This document shows positions 61,217 to 64,000 of a stretch of DNA of 64,000 nucleotides, in pieces (position 1 is the first letter of the stretch; each line of letters starts with the position of its first letter). The DNA comes from Membranipora membranacea. Lineage: Eukaryota > Bryozoa > Gymnolaemata > Cheilostomatida > Membraniporidae. The translations under genes and the position numbers were made by a program. The notes below the pieces were generated by a model, which worked only from the letters and a program-made list of their open reading frames with translations, searched no databases and was not told the DNA's origin. The stretch lies in the NCBI GenBank assembly GCA_914767715.1, contig OU612066.1, positions 4,777,001 through 4,841,000 on the forward strand, read 5' to 3'.

Positions 61217-62433
61217 TTGATTATTTTCCGTTTTTGCAACTTAAAGTCATGTTACATTCTTTGCCCTACCATCAATATGAGCTGCTTGAAGTGAATTTTT
61301 TTGGGCTCAGTACCCCCCCCCCCTTCCTCACTCCTCCCCCCCCCCCAATTATTCCCAAACGGCAGCATATGCAAGCTCGTTTCTTGCAACAAAAAAGACG
61401 ACGAAAAGAGCGATTTTTGAGCAGATGAATCCAAGAAAATCCTGCGTTTCGCGTCAATCCCCATTTGAATTAGCAGCGATTCTTGGGAAAGTCAGCATAG
61501 GGGATCGCCGACACTATGAGAGGTTTGTCCCCCATGTCAAGAAGAGGATGCCGGGAAATATGTTAGATTGGTGCTGCATTGCTATTACTTTTGGACAATA
61601 CTCTAGAAATGATAAACAGTATGAAAGCTAGCAAAACTGGAAAATTGAAGTCGGCATTATCGGCTATTGTTATCGACAACACAAATTATGACCTTTAGGT
61701 GGTAATCCACATAATGGTTGGTGTTCGCTTGTAAGGTTAAATGTGTCGATGTGCACATAATTTCTAAATACAGACGCGGACATCAGATTTTGCCAACTAA
61801 TCAGGTATAGATTTAATAAAATCAGAGTATCTGTGGCTGTGTGTATGATGGATCACACGCTGGTGTCACCTTGTGTATCCCTTGGCCTACGGTCCAGTCT
61901 AGTGCTTAGATCACTGCTGGCACTGTCATAATCAAACAAAAGAGTAACTCACCAGAGCCCGCTACTTGCTGCCAGCTTTTAGCTGGCGTGTTCTGGCGTG
62001 TTGTACCCTGCTCTGTGAGCGCAGCGTTTAGTCCGGCAGAATGCTAAACAATGAAGCTAAGCACGATGTCGCGTCGAAAAGATTGTTGCCACATGGTTCA
62101 TGGCATGCTACAAATGTTGAGCCCAATCCCAAAAAGTCCAGCACGAATAGATGTTTCTATGAGCCATCGAACCGGGCAGGCCCTCAATCCTCAAATAAAA
62201 ACAGTAGTAAAATTGGAAACTTTGACTGTGATGGAGAAGAATTATATGTTTGATAATAGATGGTAGAAATTTTGAAGAATGAGAAGCATAATTTTTGTGT
62301 CAAATAAAGTAACAAGTTAAAATGAGTCTAGATGAAAGACTATAAGCATGCAAAAGAAAAATAAGAGTTGCATGCACTTGTTTTGTTAATACTGCATCCA
62401 AGCATAAAACTGCCTAAATTAATCACCATAATT

Positions 62434-62553
62434 GTCTACGGCCATATCACGTTGAAAACGCCAGTTCTCGTCCGATCACTGAAGCTAAGCAACGTCGAGC
62501 CCAGTTAGTACTTGGATGGGTGACCGCCTGGGAATACTGGGTGCTGTAGACTT
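62434..62553 (+). rRNA. 5S rRNA: 5S ribosomal RNA, copy 41
   Basis: No difference from copy 1 seen. Private A-to-C in the 179-bp segment at 63164. Next copy 1,335 nt downstream. Confidence 0.98.
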
Positions 62554-63768
62554 TTGATTATTTTCCGTTTTTGCAACTTAAAGTCATGTTACATTCTTTG
62601 CCCTACCATCAATATGAGCTGCTTGAAGTGAATTTTTTTGGGCTCAGTACCCCCCCCCCCTTCCTCACTCCTCCCCCCCCCAATTATTCCCAAACGGCAG
62701 CATATGCAAGCTCGTTTCTTGCAACAAAAAAGACGACGAAAAGAGCGATTTTTGAGCAGATGAATCCAAGAAAATCCTGCGTTTCGCGTCAATCCCCATT
62801 TGAATTAGCAGCGATTCTTGGGAAAGTCAGCATAGGGGATCGCCGACACTATGAGAGGTTTGTCCCCCATGTCAAGAAGAGGATGCCGGGAAATATGTTA
62901 GATTGGTGCTGCATTGCTATTACTTTTGGACAATACTCTAGAAATGATAAACAGTATGAAAGCTAGCAAAACTGGAAAATTGAAGTCGGCATTATCGGCT
63001 ATTGTTATCGACAACACAAATTATGACCTTTAGGTGGTAATCCACATAATGGTTGGTGTTCGCTTGTAAGGTTAAATGTGTCGATGTGCACATAATTTCT
63101 AAATACAGACGCGGACATCAGATTTTGCCAACTAATCAGGTATAGATTTAATAAAATCAGAGTCTCTGTGGCTGTGTGTATGATGGATCACACGCTGGTG
63201 TCACCTTGTGTATCCCTTGGCCTACGGTCCAGTCTAGTGCTTAGATCACTGCTGGCACTGTCATAATCAAACAAAAGAGTAACTCACCAGAGCCCGCTAC
63301 TTGCTGCCAGCTTTTAGCTGGCGTGTTCTGGCGTGTTGTACCCTGCTCTGTGAGCGCAGCGTTTAGTCCGGCAGAATGCTAAACAATGAAGCTAAGCACG
63401 ATGTCGCGTCGAAAAGATTGTTGCCACATGGTTCATGGCATGCTACAAATGTTGAGCCCAATCCCAAAAAGTCCAGCACGAATAGATGTTTCTATGAGCC
63501 ATCGAACCGGGCAGGCCCTCAATCCTCAAATAAAAACAGTAGTAAAATTGGAAACTTTGACTGTGATGGAGAAGAATTATATGTTTGATAATAGATGGTA
63601 GAAATTTTGAAGAATGAGAAGCATAATTTTTGTGTCAAATAAAGTAACAAGTTAAAATGAGTCTAGATGAAAGACTATAAGCATGCAAAAGAAAAATAAG
63701 AGTTGCATGCACTTGTTTTGTTAATACTGCATCCAAGCATAAAACTGCCTAAATTAATCACCATAATT

Positions 63769-63888
63769 GTCTACGGCCATATCACGTTGAAAACGCCAGT
63801 TCTCGTCCGATCACTGAAGCTAAGCAACGTCGAGCCCAGTTAGTACTTGGATGGGTGACCGCCTGGGAATACTGGGTGCTGTAGACTT
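63769..63888 (+). rRNA. 5S rRNA: 5S ribosomal RNA, copy 42
   Basis: Last copy in the window; no difference from copy 1 seen. Its spacer is cut by the window edge within the poly-C tract. Confidence 0.98.
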
Positions 63889-64000
63889 TTGATTATTTTC
63901 CGTTTTTGCAACTTAAAGTCATGTTACATTCTTTGCCCTACCATCAATATGAGCTGCTTGAAGTGAATTTTTTTGGGCTCAGTACCCCCCCCCCCCTTCC

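Larger units (their letters stand above)
19239..64000 (+). repeat. 5S rDNA tandem array, family B (about 1,338-bp units)
   Basis: Head-to-tail units run to the right edge of the window and presumably beyond. Relative to family A they have a 179-bp extra spacer segment, a 10-bp tandem duplication (CTGGCGTGTT twice), a 12-bp shorter GCAGC stretch, an uninterrupted first poly-C run, and about two percent substitutions in the spacer. Units 11 onward differ from one another only by poly-C length and rare private single-base changes. Confidence 0.97.

Noticed and set aside
10482-64000. CRISPR-like or satellite-only interpretation of the repeats
   Set aside because: The unit is over 1.1 kb, has no short repeat/unique spacer alternation, and carries a clear 5S gene.

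Overview
This is a metazoan nuclear genome window. No gene runs like a bacterial or viral one. The organism is probably a marine invertebrate: the 5S rRNA gene resembles lophotrochozoan-type 5S, and the left flank holds decayed LINE, pogo-like and TTAA-type transposon relics. I cannot name the species, and the phylum-level guess is weak.

Positions 1-10481 are AT-rich, transposon-littered DNA without any complete protein gene. In order, it holds: a tRNA-like/SINE sequence split by a 377-bp TTAA-flanked inverted-repeat element (41-417); a 50-residue helix-turn-helix remnant of a pogo/CENP-B type transposase with palindromic terminal sequence (563-843); a candidate extracellular-type exon with a strong splice donor (1077-1283); a broken non-LTR retrotransposon with endonuclease and reverse transcriptase domains, itself interrupted by about 535 bp of foreign sequence (2019-4754); a 696-bp element with long terminal inverted repeats (4928-5623); another candidate exon (6338-6509); a strong 50-nt hairpin (7669-7718); and coding-looking pieces on the minus strand around 7969-8393.

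From 10482 to the right edge the window is a head-to-tail 5S ribosomal RNA gene array, all on the plus strand, with 42 gene copies (41 spanning the full gene, one cut by an assembly gap). It has two parts. Family A (10482-19038) has units of about 1,170 bp. Family B (19239-64000) has units of about 1,338 bp, longer mainly because of a 179-bp spacer segment absent from A. The 5S genes are the same in both families, while the spacers differ by roughly two percent plus several indels. Within family B the units are almost identical. The A/B change falls exactly inside a run of 200 Ns, and unit geometry shows that 200 is not the true gap length. One-base indels, some inside 5S genes, cluster around that gap and look like consensus errors.

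The array supplies 5S rRNA for the large ribosomal subunit. Each gene carries its own internal RNA polymerase III promoter and a T-run terminator, so every unit can be an independent transcription unit. The spacer contains poly-C tracts of varying length, an Sm-like motif followed by a small hairpin, and short open frames that I do not regard as demonstrated genes. I did not find a clearly novel biological system; the most informative anomalies are the A/B junction at the gap, the unexplained spacer elements and the nested transposons.
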